Positions 1-8,368 of a stretch of DNA of 64,000 nt are shown here, one piece after another. Each line of letters starts with the position of its first letter. The stretch's first letter is position 1. The notes beneath the pieces are model-generated. The model did no database searches. It was given only the letters and a program-made list of their open reading frames with translations, and was not told the origin of the DNA. The position numbers and the translations under genes were made by a program. The DNA comes from Hahella sp. KA22 (GTDB lineage: Bacteria; Pseudomonadota; Gammaproteobacteria; Pseudomonadales; Oleiphilaceae). The stretch spans positions 186,001-250,000 of the forward strand of contig NZ_CP035490.1 in assembly GCF_004135205.1 (NCBI RefSeq), given 5' to 3'.

Positions 1-576
1 CGCCGCCCCGTCCTCCGTCAAACGCAGGACTTTGCCAGCATGGGATTGCAGGTTCTGCGCATTACGACGATCTCCCCGGTCGCCGATGGTCATGTATAAA
101 AAGCCCTGGTCATCAAACGCCAACCGCGATCCAAAATGTCTGCCCTCGCCGCTCACTGCGCGAGCGCTGAGCAGGACTTTTGTTCCCGTCAGCTTATCGC
201 CCTGCAGCCGCCCTCGCGCCAGCGCAGTGGTATATCCGTCCGACTTTTTCTGCGTGAACGTCAGGTAGACCCATTGGTTCGTATCAAAGTCAGGGTGCAG
301 CATGACGTCCAGCAAACCGCCCTGCCCATGAACCACGGACTCAGGCGTTCCCTTCACTACGGTGAAGTTTTGCTGCTTGAGGTTTATGTGTAACAAATCG
401 CCGGTTTTCTGGGTGACAAGCAGGCCGCCATCGGGAAGGAACGCCATGCTCCATGGCTGATCCAGATACTGCAACACTGTCTCGACCTTGAACTTATCTG
501 CGCCATCAGCGCTTTGCGACGTCAATAACGCGATGAACATCAGTCCGCGAATGACGCTGGAAGCCAATCCTTTCAT
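1..576 (-). CDS. PQQ-dependent sugar (aldose) dehydrogenase, N-terminal part
   Basis: The reading frame is open from the ATG at 576 to the window edge, giving the first 192 residues; the C-terminus lies outside. The protein starts with a signal peptide (about residues 1-25), so it is periplasmic. It matches the soluble quinoprotein glucose/aldose dehydrogenase family (YliI/Asd type): QPWSMAFLPDG at 40-50, HGQGGLLDVMLHPDF at 83-97, a candidate catalytic histidine in RHFGSRLAFD (H147), and YMTIGDRGDR at 161-170. In the family the enzyme oxidises aldose sugars with PQQ and passes electrons to the respiratory chain; the sugar used here cannot be told. The gene is transcribed leftward and starts 103 bp from the next gene, which has the same strand. 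Confidence 0.88.
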   Translation of the reverse strand, partial: MKGLASSVIRGLMFIALLTSQSADGADKFKVETVLQYLDQPWSMAFLPDGGLLVTQKTGDLLHINLKQQNFTVVKGTPESVVHGQGGLLDVMLHPDFDTNQWVYLTFTQKKSDGYTTALARGRLQGDKLTGTKVLLSARAVSGEGRHFGSRLAFDDQGFLYMTIGDRGDRRNAQNLQSHAGKVLRLTEDGAA

Positions 577-679
577 TCCACCCTCAATGTCTAAACCGGG
601 CTCAATGATACGAAGGCGGGAAAACCTGCTTCCCGCCTGTGTAGGATGGCGGCGCTGTACTCACCGCCGGTGATGGGCG

Positions 680-1225
680 TCAAACGATATGAACTTTGCC
701 GTCTTCCGACGTAAAAGGATTGATAATCGTTGAATCTTCGCCTTGCTCGACAGCGTCAGGATGCTGCTGAGCCAATAACGTTTTTACGACAGCCTCGTCT
801 TCTTTCGGCACGTCAATCATCAACAGATGCATGCCTTTATCAATGGCGTCATGGAAACGACGAATTTTATAATTTTCCATGTTGACGCCCGCCATGCCGC
901 CAATCCAGGTGCCAGCCAGCACGCAAAACACCAACAGCGCAATCCATACGGCAGGCGGGGCCAAGTCCCCCAACTCACTGAATATCATTGCGGTAATGAC
1001 AAAACTTCCGCCCAACAGACCGCCGCATAGCAAGCCTCTCTCCATGGAATGAATCAGATCAAGCTTGTGCAGCACGTTCGCGGAATGCAGACGTCTACGG
1101 GTCAAACCCGCCTCGTCCTTGCTGAGGATATGAAAATGCCAGTCAGTAACGCCATGCTCATGCAGACTTTCAGACACTCTTTCTGCGCTTTGCAACGTGG
1201 GCGTCAGATAATAAAGCCTTTTCAT
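680..1225 (-). CDS. Conserved two-helix membrane protein of unknown function
   Basis: 181 residues with a textbook ribosome site (AAGGAGGT, 5-6 bases before the ATG). The first 55 residues look like a small alpha/beta domain (MKRLYYLTP start, then ESLHEHGV). Two glycine-rich membrane helices follow at about 63-83 and 91-113, then a soluble tail that begins HDAIDKGMHLLMIDVP. The overall plan recalls DUF1269-like membrane proteins and similar proteins often mislabelled as NAD/FAD-using division enzymes. No catalytic motif is visible and no function is claimed. It is a single gene, with an inverted repeat upstream at 1252-1270. Confidence 0.75.
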   Translation of the reverse strand: MKRLYYLTPTLQSAERVSESLHEHGVTDWHFHILSKDEAGLTRRRLHSANVLHKLDLIHSMERGLLCGGLLGGSFVITAMIFSELGDLAPPAVWIALLVFCVLAGTWIGGMAGVNMENYKIRRFHDAIDKGMHLLMIDVPKEDEAVVKTLLAQQHPDAVEQGEDSTIINPFTSEDGKVHIV

Positions 1226-1251
1226 CGAAGACCTCCTTCGCTGAAAAAATT

Positions 1252-1270
1252 TACACTCAGTATTAGTGTA
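1252..1270. promoter_or_regulatory. Inverted repeat upstream of the 680-1225 membrane protein
   Basis: TACACT and AGTGTA form perfect 6-bp arms around a 7-base spacer, about 27-45 bases upstream of the ATG at 1225. The spacing suits an operator or a leader hairpin. No regulator could be assigned. Confidence 0.3.
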
Positions 1271-1374
1271 CGCCGTTTAACCAGCCTAGGATTAGATTAA
1301 CTGGCAATATACTTGCGGCGCTTGCAACCAATTGGAATAACAGCAGGCGTTCAACCACCATAAGAGGCATAGCT

Positions 1375-1962
1375 ATGTCAAAAATTACCCGTGTCGCCGG
1401 AGCCGCCATTCATCCCTGGCTGGACGAACTCGCCAAACTGCGCATCAGGATATTCCGGGAGTTTCCTTATCTTTACGATGGAGATATGGAGTACGAGAGG
1501 AGCTATCTGGCCAACTACGCCGACTCCGCCAACAGCCTGTTTGTGCTGGCGCAGGAAGGAAACAGGGTAATCGGCGTATCCACCGGATTGCCCCTAAGCG
1601 ATGCGGATGAAGAGTTCCAGCAACCCTTCCGGGATCGCCATATTTCTGCCGGTAATGTGTTTTATTTTGGAGAATCCGTGCTGGAGCCGGAGTTTCGCGG
1701 ACAGGGATTGGGGCACTGCTTTTTCGATGAGCGGGAGTCTTTCGCCAAGGAGCTGGGCTATACCGTCACTGCGTTTTGCACCGTGGATCGTCCTCTCGAC
1801 CACCCTATGCGTCCACCGGGCTATCGCCCGATGGATTTATTCTGGGTGAAACGGGGCTACATCAAGTATCCCAATATGGTCACCCAGTATTCCTGGAAAG
1901 ATATTGGAGACAGCGCAGCCAGCTCTAAACCGATGATTTTCTGGCTGCGACCGGGAGCCTGA
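1375..1962 (+). CDS. GNAT-family N-acetyltransferase
   Basis: 195 residues, start chosen at the ATG preceded by AAGAGG. The acetyl-CoA-binding motif of the GNAT fold is visible as EPEFRGQGLGH (residues 105-114, R-G-Q-G-L-G). Before it lies the beta-strand region FVLAQEGNRVIGVSTG, where the cofactor-binding sheet usually starts. The family moves an acetyl group from acetyl-CoA to an amine on a small molecule or protein; the acceptor is not predictable here. The gene ends 7 bases before the end of the convergent DMT transporter, so no independent terminator fits between them. Confidence 0.85.
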   Translation: MSKITRVAGAAIHPWLDELAKLRIRIFREFPYLYDGDMEYERSYLANYADSANSLFVLAQEGNRVIGVSTGLPLSDADEEFQQPFRDRHISAGNVFYFGESVLEPEFRGQGLGHCFFDERESFAKELGYTVTAFCTVDRPLDHPMRPPGYRPMDLFWVKRGYIKYPNMVTQYSWKDIGDSAASSKPMIFWLRPGA

Positions 1963-1969
1963 CGCCTCC

Positions 1970-2836
1970 TTAGGAAGTTTGTTGCGCCATCTTCGGCTGA
2001 GGTTTGGCCTTGGCGAACTGCGCCAGCGTCACGCTGAGCAGCACCATCGCGATCCCCGCATACTGCGCAGGCGTAAACCATTCCTCCAGCACCAGACGTC
2101 CGCTGATTACCGCACTGACCGGACTCAGCAGCGCCAGGAAGCTTAGAGCGCTTACAGGCAGACGACGCATCGCGATAAACCAGGCGAGATAGCCCAACGC
2201 GGTATTCACCAGATCCACCCACAGCAGTCCCAGCATCGCTTCACGGTTCAGCGTCGGCATGGGTCCCTCCAGTAAAAAGGCCAAAGGCAATAACACCATC
2301 CCGCCGAGAAACAACTGTAATCCGGTAAACGCCAGAATACCTTTGGGCGGAGACCATTTCTTGGCCAGGAACGTGCCCACCGTCAGGCTGACAACCGCGC
2401 CAAAAGAAGCGGCGACGCCAACGGGATCAACTTGAGAAGAAGGCTGGAATATCACCACTCCCACGCCGATCAAGCCGCCGAAAGCGCACAACAGCTGAAT
2501 GGGATTCGGCGCCTGTCGTTGCCACCACCATAGAAACAGCAGCGTGGTCAGCGGCGTCAGCGCCATCAACGTGCCCGCCACGCCGCTGGGTAACCGAAGC
2601 GCCGCAGTGAACAGGAAAAAGAAAAATACGCTGATGTTCAACGCGCCTAAAATGGCGCTGCGACGCAGGTCCATATGACGCAGGGATTTCAGATCCAGAC
2701 ACATCAACAATAACCCGGCGGGCAATGCTCTCAATACGGAGACCCACAAGGGGCCGAGATCCTGCAACCAAGCCTGAGTGACGACATAAGTGGTGCCCCA
2801 TACGGCAGGGGCGAGTACGCCAAGCAACCAATACAC
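1970..2836 (-). CDS. EamA/DMT-superfamily inner-membrane transporter
   Basis: 288 residues, almost entirely hydrophobic, with about ten predicted helices in two repeated halves, the layout of EamA (RhaT/YdcZ-like) exporters. Typical features are the N-terminal PAVWGTTYVVTQ helix, the segment GVAGTLMALTPLTTLLFLW in the first half, and SFLALLSPVSAVISGRLVLEE in the second. These proteins export amino acids, metabolites or drugs; the substrate is unknown. The gene is divergent from a MarR regulator, the usual arrangement for an efflux gene under local repression. Confidence 0.88.
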   Translation of the reverse strand: MYWLLGVLAPAVWGTTYVVTQAWLQDLGPLWVSVLRALPAGLLLMCLDLKSLRHMDLRRSAILGALNISVFFFFLFTAALRLPSGVAGTLMALTPLTTLLFLWWWQRQAPNPIQLLCAFGGLIGVGVVIFQPSSQVDPVGVAASFGAVVSLTVGTFLAKKWSPPKGILAFTGLQLFLGGMVLLPLAFLLEGPMPTLNREAMLGLLWVDLVNTALGYLAWFIAMRRLPVSALSFLALLSPVSAVISGRLVLEEWFTPAQYAGIAMVLLSVTLAQFAKAKPQPKMAQQTS

Positions 2837-2872
2837 AACAATTCCTTCAAGTTTTCTGTTTACGCTCGTTTC

Positions 2873-2934
2873 TAACGTGATATCTTTATGTGGAGATATT
2901 CCTCTTTAACTAGCTTAACGTCAAGTATCTTTAT
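2873..2934. promoter_or_regulatory. Candidate MarR operator region between divergent transporter and regulator genes
   Basis: The 98-bp gap holds two related direct repeats: TAACGT followed 2 bases later by TATCTTTAT (2873-2889), and TAACGT followed 4 bases later by TATCTTTAT (2916-2934). The first overlaps a perfect inverted repeat, ATATCT-N8-AGATAT (2880-2899). MarR proteins usually bind short palindromes in such divergent promoters, so these are good operator candidates; that link is inference. Confidence 0.45.
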
Positions 2935-3453
2935 ATGAAGAAAAATAATCAGAACGATCAAAAAGACCATGTTGACGCTATACTGCGGCAGTGGAAAACC
3001 GAAAAACCCGACCTGCAGGCCCAGCCTATGGGTATTTTTGGACGCTTACACCGGATACACGCATTCACTCACCAAACGATCAAGGAAACGCTGGCTGGCT
3101 ATGGACTCTCGATTGATGAGTTCGATGTGCTCGCCACATTACGCCGCTCAGGCGCACCCTATCGCCTTACGCCCACACAGCTCTATACCGCGGCGATGCT
3201 CTCCTCCGGCGCCATGACCAACCGTCTGGACAAGCTGGAACGCAAACAACTGATACAGCGCCAACCCGATGAAAGCGACCGTCGCAGCGTCATCGTCGCG
3301 CTCACTGACGCGGGAATGGAGCTGATCGACAAGGCGGTGGAAAGTCACGTGGAAACTGAGTGGGAGCTTCTCAAGCAGCTGGAAGGGGACGATCAGGAGC
3401 AGCTAGCCGGTCTACTGCGCAAATGGCTGGTCACCATCGAAAACAAGCAATAA
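2935..3453 (+). CDS. MarR-family transcriptional regulator
   Basis: 172 residues, usual length for MarR. The winged helix-turn-helix lies at about 65-125: LTPTQLYTAAMLSSGAMTNR is the helix-turn-helix and RQPDESDRRSVIVALTDAG is the wing, with the conserved D-x-R-R of the family at 115-117. Dimerisation helices flank it. MarR proteins usually repress an adjacent transport or detoxification gene and leave DNA when they bind a small aromatic or other ligand. The divergent DMT transporter is the obvious target. No clear ribosome site precedes the ATG, so a slightly different start or a leaderless message is possible. Confidence 0.88.
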   Translation: MKKNNQNDQKDHVDAILRQWKTEKPDLQAQPMGIFGRLHRIHAFTHQTIKETLAGYGLSIDEFDVLATLRRSGAPYRLTPTQLYTAAMLSSGAMTNRLDKLERKQLIQRQPDESDRRSVIVALTDAGMELIDKAVESHVETEWELLKQLEGDDQEQLAGLLRKWLVTIENKQ

Positions 3454-3466
3454 TCCTGTCCTGCAA

Positions 3467-3490
3467 GACGCAGCTTATCCGGGCTGCGTC
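3467..3490 (+). terminator. Hairpin downstream of the MarR gene
   Basis: GACGCAGC and GCTGCGTC form a perfect 8-bp stem with an 8-base loop, 14 bases after the marR stop. It lacks a good U-run, so it may be a weak terminator or an RNA-stabilising hairpin. Confidence 0.45.
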
Positions 3491-3661
3491 GCTATCTATT
3501 CTCAACGCCCCCATCTCAACACATCAAAATAAAACAAATTTTCTTTTTTATTGACCAAAGAGAATATTTATTCTAATTTTGTGATCAAATAATAAACTGA
3601 CCTGCAAGATACTACCCACTTCCTTGCCCAATAAAATAAAAAGTCCATTGGGAGCGCTGTT

Positions 3662-4537
3662 ATGCACAAGCTCGCTTACGTCTTGTTTATGGCGATATTA
3701 ACCGTCGCCACCACCTTACCGTCTTCACACGCCGTCGCCACGGATGTGTATGTTCACCCTAAAATCGACTTACGGTTTCACGATGTGCTGGAACTGCTAA
3801 AGTCCGCGCTGGAAGCCACTACGGAGGAATATGGCCCTTATGAATTACGCGCCACCAAGGCGGACCTGATCGAATCCAGAACGCTGTCGGAGACGGAAAA
3901 GAACCGTTTGGTCAACATCGCCTGGAGCTCCACCAGCATCGAAAAGGAAGCTCGTCTGCGCGCCATACGTATTCCGTTACGCAAAGGCATTCTCGGTTAT
4001 CGCATCAGTCTGGTGACGGATAAAGGGCAGAAGAAACTGCGCGATGTAGAGTCACTGGATGCGCTACGGGCTCTGAAAGTCGGGCAAGGAGAGGACTGGG
4101 GAGATGTCGCCGTTTACAAACACAACAAGGTAAAAGTGCTGGGCGTGTTTCAATACAATGATTTATTTACCAAATTGGCGCGCAACCGTTACGACTTATT
4201 TCCCAGAGGCATCAACGAAGCCTTTGACGAACTGACGGCCCATCAAAAAGATTACCCTAATCTGAAAATAGAAGAAGACATTCTGCTGTATTATCCCTGG
4301 CCCTATTACTTCTTTATGTCAAAGGACAACGAGCGTCTGGCGCAACGAGTGGAAGACGGCCTCAATAAATTAATCGCCGACGGCAGCTTCGATAAAATTT
4401 TCCAGCGTCGTTTTGGCGACGACATCGCCCGCGCCCATATCAGACAACGCCGCATCATCTATCTCGACAACCCCATGCTGCCGGCGGACACGCCTCTGCA
4501 AAGGAAAGAGCTTTGGTTCAAGCCGGAAGACGCCTGA
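3662..4537 (+). CDS. Exported solute-binding-protein-like protein (SBP_bac_3 type), orphan
   Basis: 291 residues with a signal peptide (about 1-26), so periplasmic. The body reads like a distant family-3 periplasmic binding protein: an N-terminal lobe, a hinge region with SLDALRALKVGQGEDWGD, and the closing helix NERLAQRVEDGLNKLIADGSFDKIFQRRFG, which is typical of amino-acid binding proteins. No permease or ATPase gene is next to it, so it may act as a sensor partner or a stand-alone binding protein rather than as a transporter part. The ligand is unknown. Its end is 24 bp from the convergent AraC gene. Confidence 0.7.
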   Translation: MHKLAYVLFMAILTVATTLPSSHAVATDVYVHPKIDLRFHDVLELLKSALEATTEEYGPYELRATKADLIESRTLSETEKNRLVNIAWSSTSIEKEARLRAIRIPLRKGILGYRISLVTDKGQKKLRDVESLDALRALKVGQGEDWGDVAVYKHNKVKVLGVFQYNDLFTKLARNRYDLFPRGINEAFDELTAHQKDYPNLKIEEDILLYYPWPYYFFMSKDNERLAQRVEDGLNKLIADGSFDKIFQRRFGDDIARAHIRQRRIIYLDNPMLPADTPLQRKELWFKPEDA

Positions 4538-4561
4538 TCAAAAGCGACAAGGATGTCCTGA

Positions 4562-5320
4562 TTATTTCTCACGACTCAGAAAGCGCCGTTTGTAGTCCCC
4601 TGGCGACATGCCGAACACCTGCTTGAACACCGCGCAGAAGGTGCTGACGCTTTGATAGCCCACCGCAAACGCCGCACTGCTGACGGACTCATTCGCCGCC
4701 AGTAGTTCCAGGGCGCGCAGGAGTTTGGCGTGTTGCGTCCATTGACTAAGCGACATGCCGGTTTCCTGCATGAATTTACGGGTCAAAGTACGCCGGCTGA
4801 AACCAAATTCCAGCGCCAGTGCGTCCAGACCAGGATTGCTTTCGGGAGCCCGCCACAGCGTATTCGCCATGCGCAGCAGCCTGGTGTCATAAGGCATTGG
4901 CAGTCGTTGCCGTAAAGGCGTCGCCTCTCTCGCCTCATACAGAAACACCTGTAATAAGTGCTCATGCCGCTCCAGCCAGTCTGATTCAGTACACAACTCA
5001 ATCAGTCTGAGCAGCGTCGCTTCCAGCAATCGATGCGGCTCCAGGGTCACTGGCTCTTGCGGCAAGGCGGACGCCAGATCCTCCCGCAGAAGCAGCAGCG
5101 TCCCTCTCACCATCGATAGAGGCCGGGCGCCATGCTGACAACCTGGGGGAATCCAGCTCAGTTGTCGAGGAGCGGTCAGCCAGTGATAGCGATCGCTGCG
5201 ACAGAGAATCGCGCCCTGCTCCAACCAATACAACTGCCCATCGGAATGGGTATGCAGATCGCGGGATTGATCCGCCTCGGCAGCCAGACGCGACACTTTC
5301 AACGGCGAAGATACAGTCAT
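4562..5320 (-). CDS. AraC-family transcriptional regulator with cupin-like N-terminus
   Basis: 252 residues. The first 90 residues contain a cupin-like sensing domain (HTHSDGQLYWLEQGAI, then RQLSWIPPGCQHGA). The C-terminal 100 residues hold the two AraC helix-turn-helix motifs: LDALALEFGFSRRTLTRKF and then VSSAAFAVGYQSVSTFCAVF, closing with FGMSPGDYKRRF. The architecture matches AraC activators that sense small molecules. No divergent target gene is present; the upstream neighbour runs in the same direction 169 bp away, so the target could be itself or distant. Confidence 0.87.
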   Translation of the reverse strand: MTVSSPLKVSRLAAEADQSRDLHTHSDGQLYWLEQGAILCRSDRYHWLTAPRQLSWIPPGCQHGARPLSMVRGTLLLLREDLASALPQEPVTLEPHRLLEATLLRLIELCTESDWLERHEHLLQVFLYEAREATPLRQRLPMPYDTRLLRMANTLWRAPESNPGLDALALEFGFSRRTLTRKFMQETGMSLSQWTQHAKLLRALELLAANESVSSAAFAVGYQSVSTFCAVFKQVFGMSPGDYKRRFLSREK

Positions 5321-5427
5321 AATAATTGCGCCGCGACCTGCTCTGATTCAAACATAAAAAAACACCTACTTCTTTAACAAGCCAACGACGTACTCCGACA
5401 GCTTCACCCGGCAACGCATCAACAGGC

Positions 5428-5479
5428 GGCCGGCTCTTTCCACATAGGCCCTAAGCCAAGGCGCAGAACGGAGCCGGCC
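5428..5479. other. Long-loop hairpin between two leftward genes
   Basis: GGCCGGCTC (5428-5436) and GAGCCGGCC (5471-5479) are perfect complements with a 34-base loop, just downstream of the gene ending at 5490. No U-run follows on the minus strand. It may be a weak transcription end or an RNA structure in the leader of the araC-type gene. Confidence 0.35.
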
Positions 5480-5489
5480 TTTAACGATG

Positions 5490-6347
5490 TCATCCCGCTG
5501 CGGTCCCCTCGTTGAAGAGAGATTCGCCGCCCAACTCCTGATTGCGATCCTTAAGCTGCTTTTCGTAAAGCTTGGCCATCAGATCCGCCTGCGCTTTTTG
5601 CTCATCCGACAGGGTCTGGTATTTGTCTGTGCTGCGGAACCAGTCAACGCTGAGCTGGTCTCCCAGCTTTTCCGCCACTATGTTCCAGGCATAGGCTTCA
5701 ACCATCCGGTCTTCGGAGAAATAAGCTTCGGACAGAATCGCCGCAGCGTGCTTATGTCCCCTTTTCAGCGCTTCGCCAAAGTAGCTTTTCGCCAGCGCGG
5801 GATAATTCACATCTTTACGGAAGTCTGGGTGTCTGGGATTGTCTTTGATGAAGTACAGATAGCGCTCTCCCAAATGCACCATGGCGTTGGTGTCGCCCTG
5901 CGTCGCCAGAGATTCCAGCGTAGTGAGATCGTAGCTGTGCAGTTCTGGTGGAATGAGGTATCCCATGTCTTCAAGCCACTGTTTGGGATAGCGCTCCGCC
6001 AGACTCATTTCCGCCGCCGGGTCTTCCACATCGGCTTTGTCCGCTTTGTCGGCTTTTTTCGCGTCTTTATCTGCGCCGGACTGCGCCGTCGACGCGCCAT
6101 TTGCGACTGTCGGACTGAACGCCGTTGCGTCCATTGTCGCATCCGCCAGTGAATCCTCGTCTGTCTTCGCTGCTGCATCGGCCGCTGCGGACTTTACCGC
6201 CGCCTTCTGTTCAACTTCAGATCGGGCGACCGCACCAGTCTCCGCCGCCAGCCATCCCTGAGTAAAACTGTTATCAGTGGCGAGCACCGCTGCGCCGACG
6301 GCCAACATACCGCCGCTCAGGGCGAATAAGGTTTTCTTCCCTATCAT
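5490..6347 (-). CDS. Exported Sel1-like repeat protein
   Basis: 285 residues with an N-terminal hydrophobic signal segment (about 5-22) and AGGAG 3-4 bases before the ATG. Residues of about 35-110 are a low-complexity Ala/Asp/Lys/Glu linker (KDAKKADKADKADVED). The C-terminal half carries Sel1/TPR-type helical repeats: LATQGDTNAMVHLGERYLY and YFGEALKRGHKHAAAILSEAY, followed by SEDRMVEAYAWNIVAEKLG. Such repeats hold proteins together, often in the periplasm or envelope. It is transcribed in the same direction as the protease gene upstream, 156 bp away. No enzyme motif is visible. Confidence 0.7.
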   Translation of the reverse strand: MIGKKTLFALSGGMLAVGAAVLATDNSFTQGWLAAETGAVARSEVEQKAAVKSAAADAAAKTDEDSLADATMDATAFSPTVANGASTAQSGADKDAKKADKADKADVEDPAAEMSLAERYPKQWLEDMGYLIPPELHSYDLTTLESLATQGDTNAMVHLGERYLYFIKDNPRHPDFRKDVNYPALAKSYFGEALKRGHKHAAAILSEAYFSEDRMVEAYAWNIVAEKLGDQLSVDWFRSTDKYQTLSDEQKAQADLMAKLYEKQLKDRNQELGGESLFNEGTAAG

Positions 6348-6476
6348 TGCTCCTCTCCATCACCTGTTGTCAGGTTGCGATTGGTTAGGTTTACGCATGG
6401 TCCCGGGCCTTCAGCCCGACGCCCCCAAGCCCAGGGTCGCCGGACTGGGGTCCGGGTAAACGTTGCGTCTCAGCAT

Positions 6477-6495
6477 GCCCGGCTCAAAGCCGGGC
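6477..6495 (-). terminator. Strong hairpin just past the protease gene
   Basis: GCCCGGCT and AGCCGGGC form a perfect 8-bp GC-rich stem with a 3-base loop, 9 bases beyond the stop of the gene ending at 6504. There is no clear U-run, so it may act with Rho or as a message-end stabiliser. Confidence 0.45.
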
Positions 6496-6503
6496 TGACT
6501 GTC

Positions 6504-7553
6504 TCAGTGATCGAAGCGTCCGCAGATCCAGGGCGGGCAGCCGGGAACGCTCCCGTTGCTTCCACCACCGCACAACCAGGGCGGACAAGGAATCGTGCCG
6601 CCGTCTCCGCCGCACAACCACTCAGGACAGGGGATACCGTGATCGTCGCCGCCATCGCCGCATAACCAGGGCGGGCAATGGCCGTCGTCGCCACCGTCAT
6701 CGCCTCCATCGTCACCGCCGTCGCAGATCCAGGGTGGACAGTCTCCGTCATCGCCGCCGTCGTCACCGCCATCATCGCCACCGTCGTCTCCGCCATCGCA
6801 AATCCAGGGTGGGCAGTCTCCGTCATCGCCGCCGTCGTCTCCGCCGTCGCAGATCCAGGGCGGGCAGTCTCCGTCATCGCCGCCGTCGTCACCGCCATCA
6901 TCGCCACCATCGTCTCCGCCGTCGCAGATCCAGGGTGGGCAATCGCCGTCATCGCCGCCGTCATCTCCACCATCATCACCGCCGTCGTCCCCACCGGGAT
7001 CGCCGCTAATGGCGAAACAGCCTTCCTCACGCTTCTGATAGCCCTCACGGGTATAGCTTTCGCGCTGTTGCGGCGTGCCGTGTTCGGAGTAGTCAGCGGC
7101 GTCGCGCGCTGAGCGCACGGCGTTTTCAATGAAAGAGGCGTAGCCTAAGTCGGATTCCGCATATTTATCGAAGTTTCCAGCGAAGCAATCCGCCTGCAAT
7201 TCCATATAAGGCGCTTGTAAACGGATGTTCTTGGTGAATTGGATAGTGTGTCCCCACTCGTGCGCCAGAATAGACTTGGCCACATACTGGCCGTACTGGC
7301 TCTCCTGACCGCTCATGAAACGAGTGCCGACACTGATGCGATTAGGGGAACAGGCTACCGCGCTGGGACTGGGTTCCCCGCACGCCTGTTGATCGACGTA
7401 GATCTGAGACTGGACATGGCGACCATATAAGCCTCTGATTTCTTCACCGCTGTCCCGCAGATACTGTTCATCCACATCCGCCATGACGCCGGCTGCCGAA
7501 GACAGCAGCAACAAGGCGGCGCAATACTTAAGGAAACGATTTCTCCTTATCAT
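6504..7553 (-). CDS. Exported zinc metallopeptidase with a Gly/Asp and CPPWIC repeat tail
   Basis: 349 residues; signal peptide at 1-24 and GAGG before the ATG. Residues 25-185 are a short gluzincin-like domain: HEWGH at 98-102 and ELQADCFAG at 118-126, the same pair of motifs as in YpfJ-type neutral zinc metallopeptidases, where the two histidines and the second glutamate bind zinc. From about 187 to the end the chain is low complexity: runs of GGDD broken by eight C-P-[PE]-W-[IL]-C motifs (first four CPPWIC, then CPPWLC, CPEWLC, CPPWLC, CPPWIC). The tail is rich in acidic residues and paired cysteines, so calcium binding and disulfide-pinned loops are plausible in an exported protein. The tail's role is unknown, and the DNA repeats are prone to expansion and contraction. 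Confidence 0.75.
   Translation of the reverse strand: MIRRNRFLKYCAALLLLSSAAGVMADVDEQYLRDSGEEIRGLYGRHVQSQIYVDQQACGEPSPSAVACSPNRISVGTRFMSGQESQYGQYVAKSILAHEWGHTIQFTKNIRLQAPYMELQADCFAGNFDKYAESDLGYASFIENAVRSARDAADYSEHGTPQQRESYTREGYQKREEGCFAISGDPGGDDGGDDGGDDGGDDGDCPPWICDGGDDGGDDGGDDGGDDGDCPPWICDGGDDGGDDGDCPPWICDGGDDGGDDGGDDGGDDGDCPPWICDGGDDGGDDGGDDGHCPPWLCGDGGDDHGIPCPEWLCGGDGGTIPCPPWLCGGGSNGSVPGCPPWICGRFDH
6528..6995. repeat. In-gene tandem repeat encoding the Gly/Asp-Cys tail
   Basis: On the plus strand the tail appears as repeated blocks of (CCGTCATCGCCGCCGTCGT...)-type triplets separated by a CAGATCCAGGGnGGGCA motif that encodes CPPWIC. Repeat length varies between 3 and 5 GGDD units per cysteine motif, which points to slippage or recombination. 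The antisense open frames across it are shadows. Confidence 0.7.
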
Positions 7554-7879
7554 TTAAAACCTCGACGTTAATTTAACCTGAAAGACCGAGCGTTCCACTT
7601 CCCATGGCGGCGCATCAGGCTTGGCCAATCCCTCTCACATCCTGGGGACGGCGATGCAGCTCACAGAGGACAACCAAAACGCGGATCAAACCGCGCCTAC
7701 ACACATTCAACTGTTGGATTCGGGAAGATGTTTACAGCTTGGTTTAAGACTGCCGTTAAGCTGCAGGGTAATCGTAGAAAGGCCACAACCCCATGTAAAT
7801 CATGACATTTTCATAATCCAGGGATAGACCGGGGGGTAAAACTGGTGGAAAATTGGCCTACGTCCGCAGGCTTCGCCGG
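7554..7879. other. Intergenic region without a recognised gene
   Basis: 326 bp between two leftward genes, holding the upstream region of the protease gene. One rightward open frame (7621-7827) has no ribosome site, no recognisable motif and atypical composition and was not accepted. Confidence 0.5.
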
Positions 7880-8368
7880 TTAGACTTGTCGTTTATAAAA
7901 CTTTTTGTCCACCGCCATAACGGGAAAGCTTTGCGGAAGATCTGCGGGGGAAACTTCAGTAAATCTGTTTTTTTCGTAGAAGCGGTGAGCAGCGAGAAAT
8001 TGCGGTGTAGTCCCCAGGAAAATTTCATGCACTTTTTTCTCTTCACACCATTGCACCAGGGTTTGCAGTAACTTCGCCGCCACACCCATTTGGCCGCCTC
8101 GATAGTCCTTATGCACGAACATCTTGCGCAATGCGCCCTGCCCTGCGCCAATGTCCAGCAGCGACACCGTGCCGACCACAAGGTCCTGCTCCACGTCCAT
8201 GGCCACCCAGAAATTGCCGGCGCCGGACTGGTAATAGTCCTCAATATCCATCAGGTCAGGCTGTTCTTCCGCTGTAATCGACACACCGAACTCATTGCGC
8301 TGAATATTGACGATTAAGGACAGGACGCCGCTTTGATGGCGCGACTCATAGGGAAGTACTTGCAACAT
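7880..8368 (-). CDS. GNAT-family N-acetyltransferase
   Basis: 162 residues with GAGG upstream of the ATG. The acetyl-CoA site is visible as ALRKMFVHKDYRGGQMGVA (R90-G-G-Q-M-G95), preceded by the strands FWVAMDVEQDLVVGTVSL and followed by a helix LLQTLVQWCEEKK. The C-terminal AAHRFYEKNRFTEV is the usual Tyr-containing closing strand of the fold. Substrate unknown. It stands alone between unrelated genes. Confidence 0.88.
   Translation of the reverse strand: MLQVLPYESRHQSGVLSLIVNIQRNEFGVSITAEEQPDLMDIEDYYQSGAGNFWVAMDVEQDLVVGTVSLLDIGAGQGALRKMFVHKDYRGGQMGVAAKLLQTLVQWCEEKKVHEIFLGTTPQFLAAHRFYEKNRFTEVSPADLPQSFPVMAVDKKFYKRQV

Noticed and set aside
6678-7112. Antisense 144-residue open frame in the protease gene
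   Set aside because: It is the shadow of the triplet repeat; its product is an Ala/Val/Ile repeat with no signal of selection.
7621-7827. 68-residue frame between protease and GNAT
   Set aside because: No ribosome site, no family signal and poor codon pattern.
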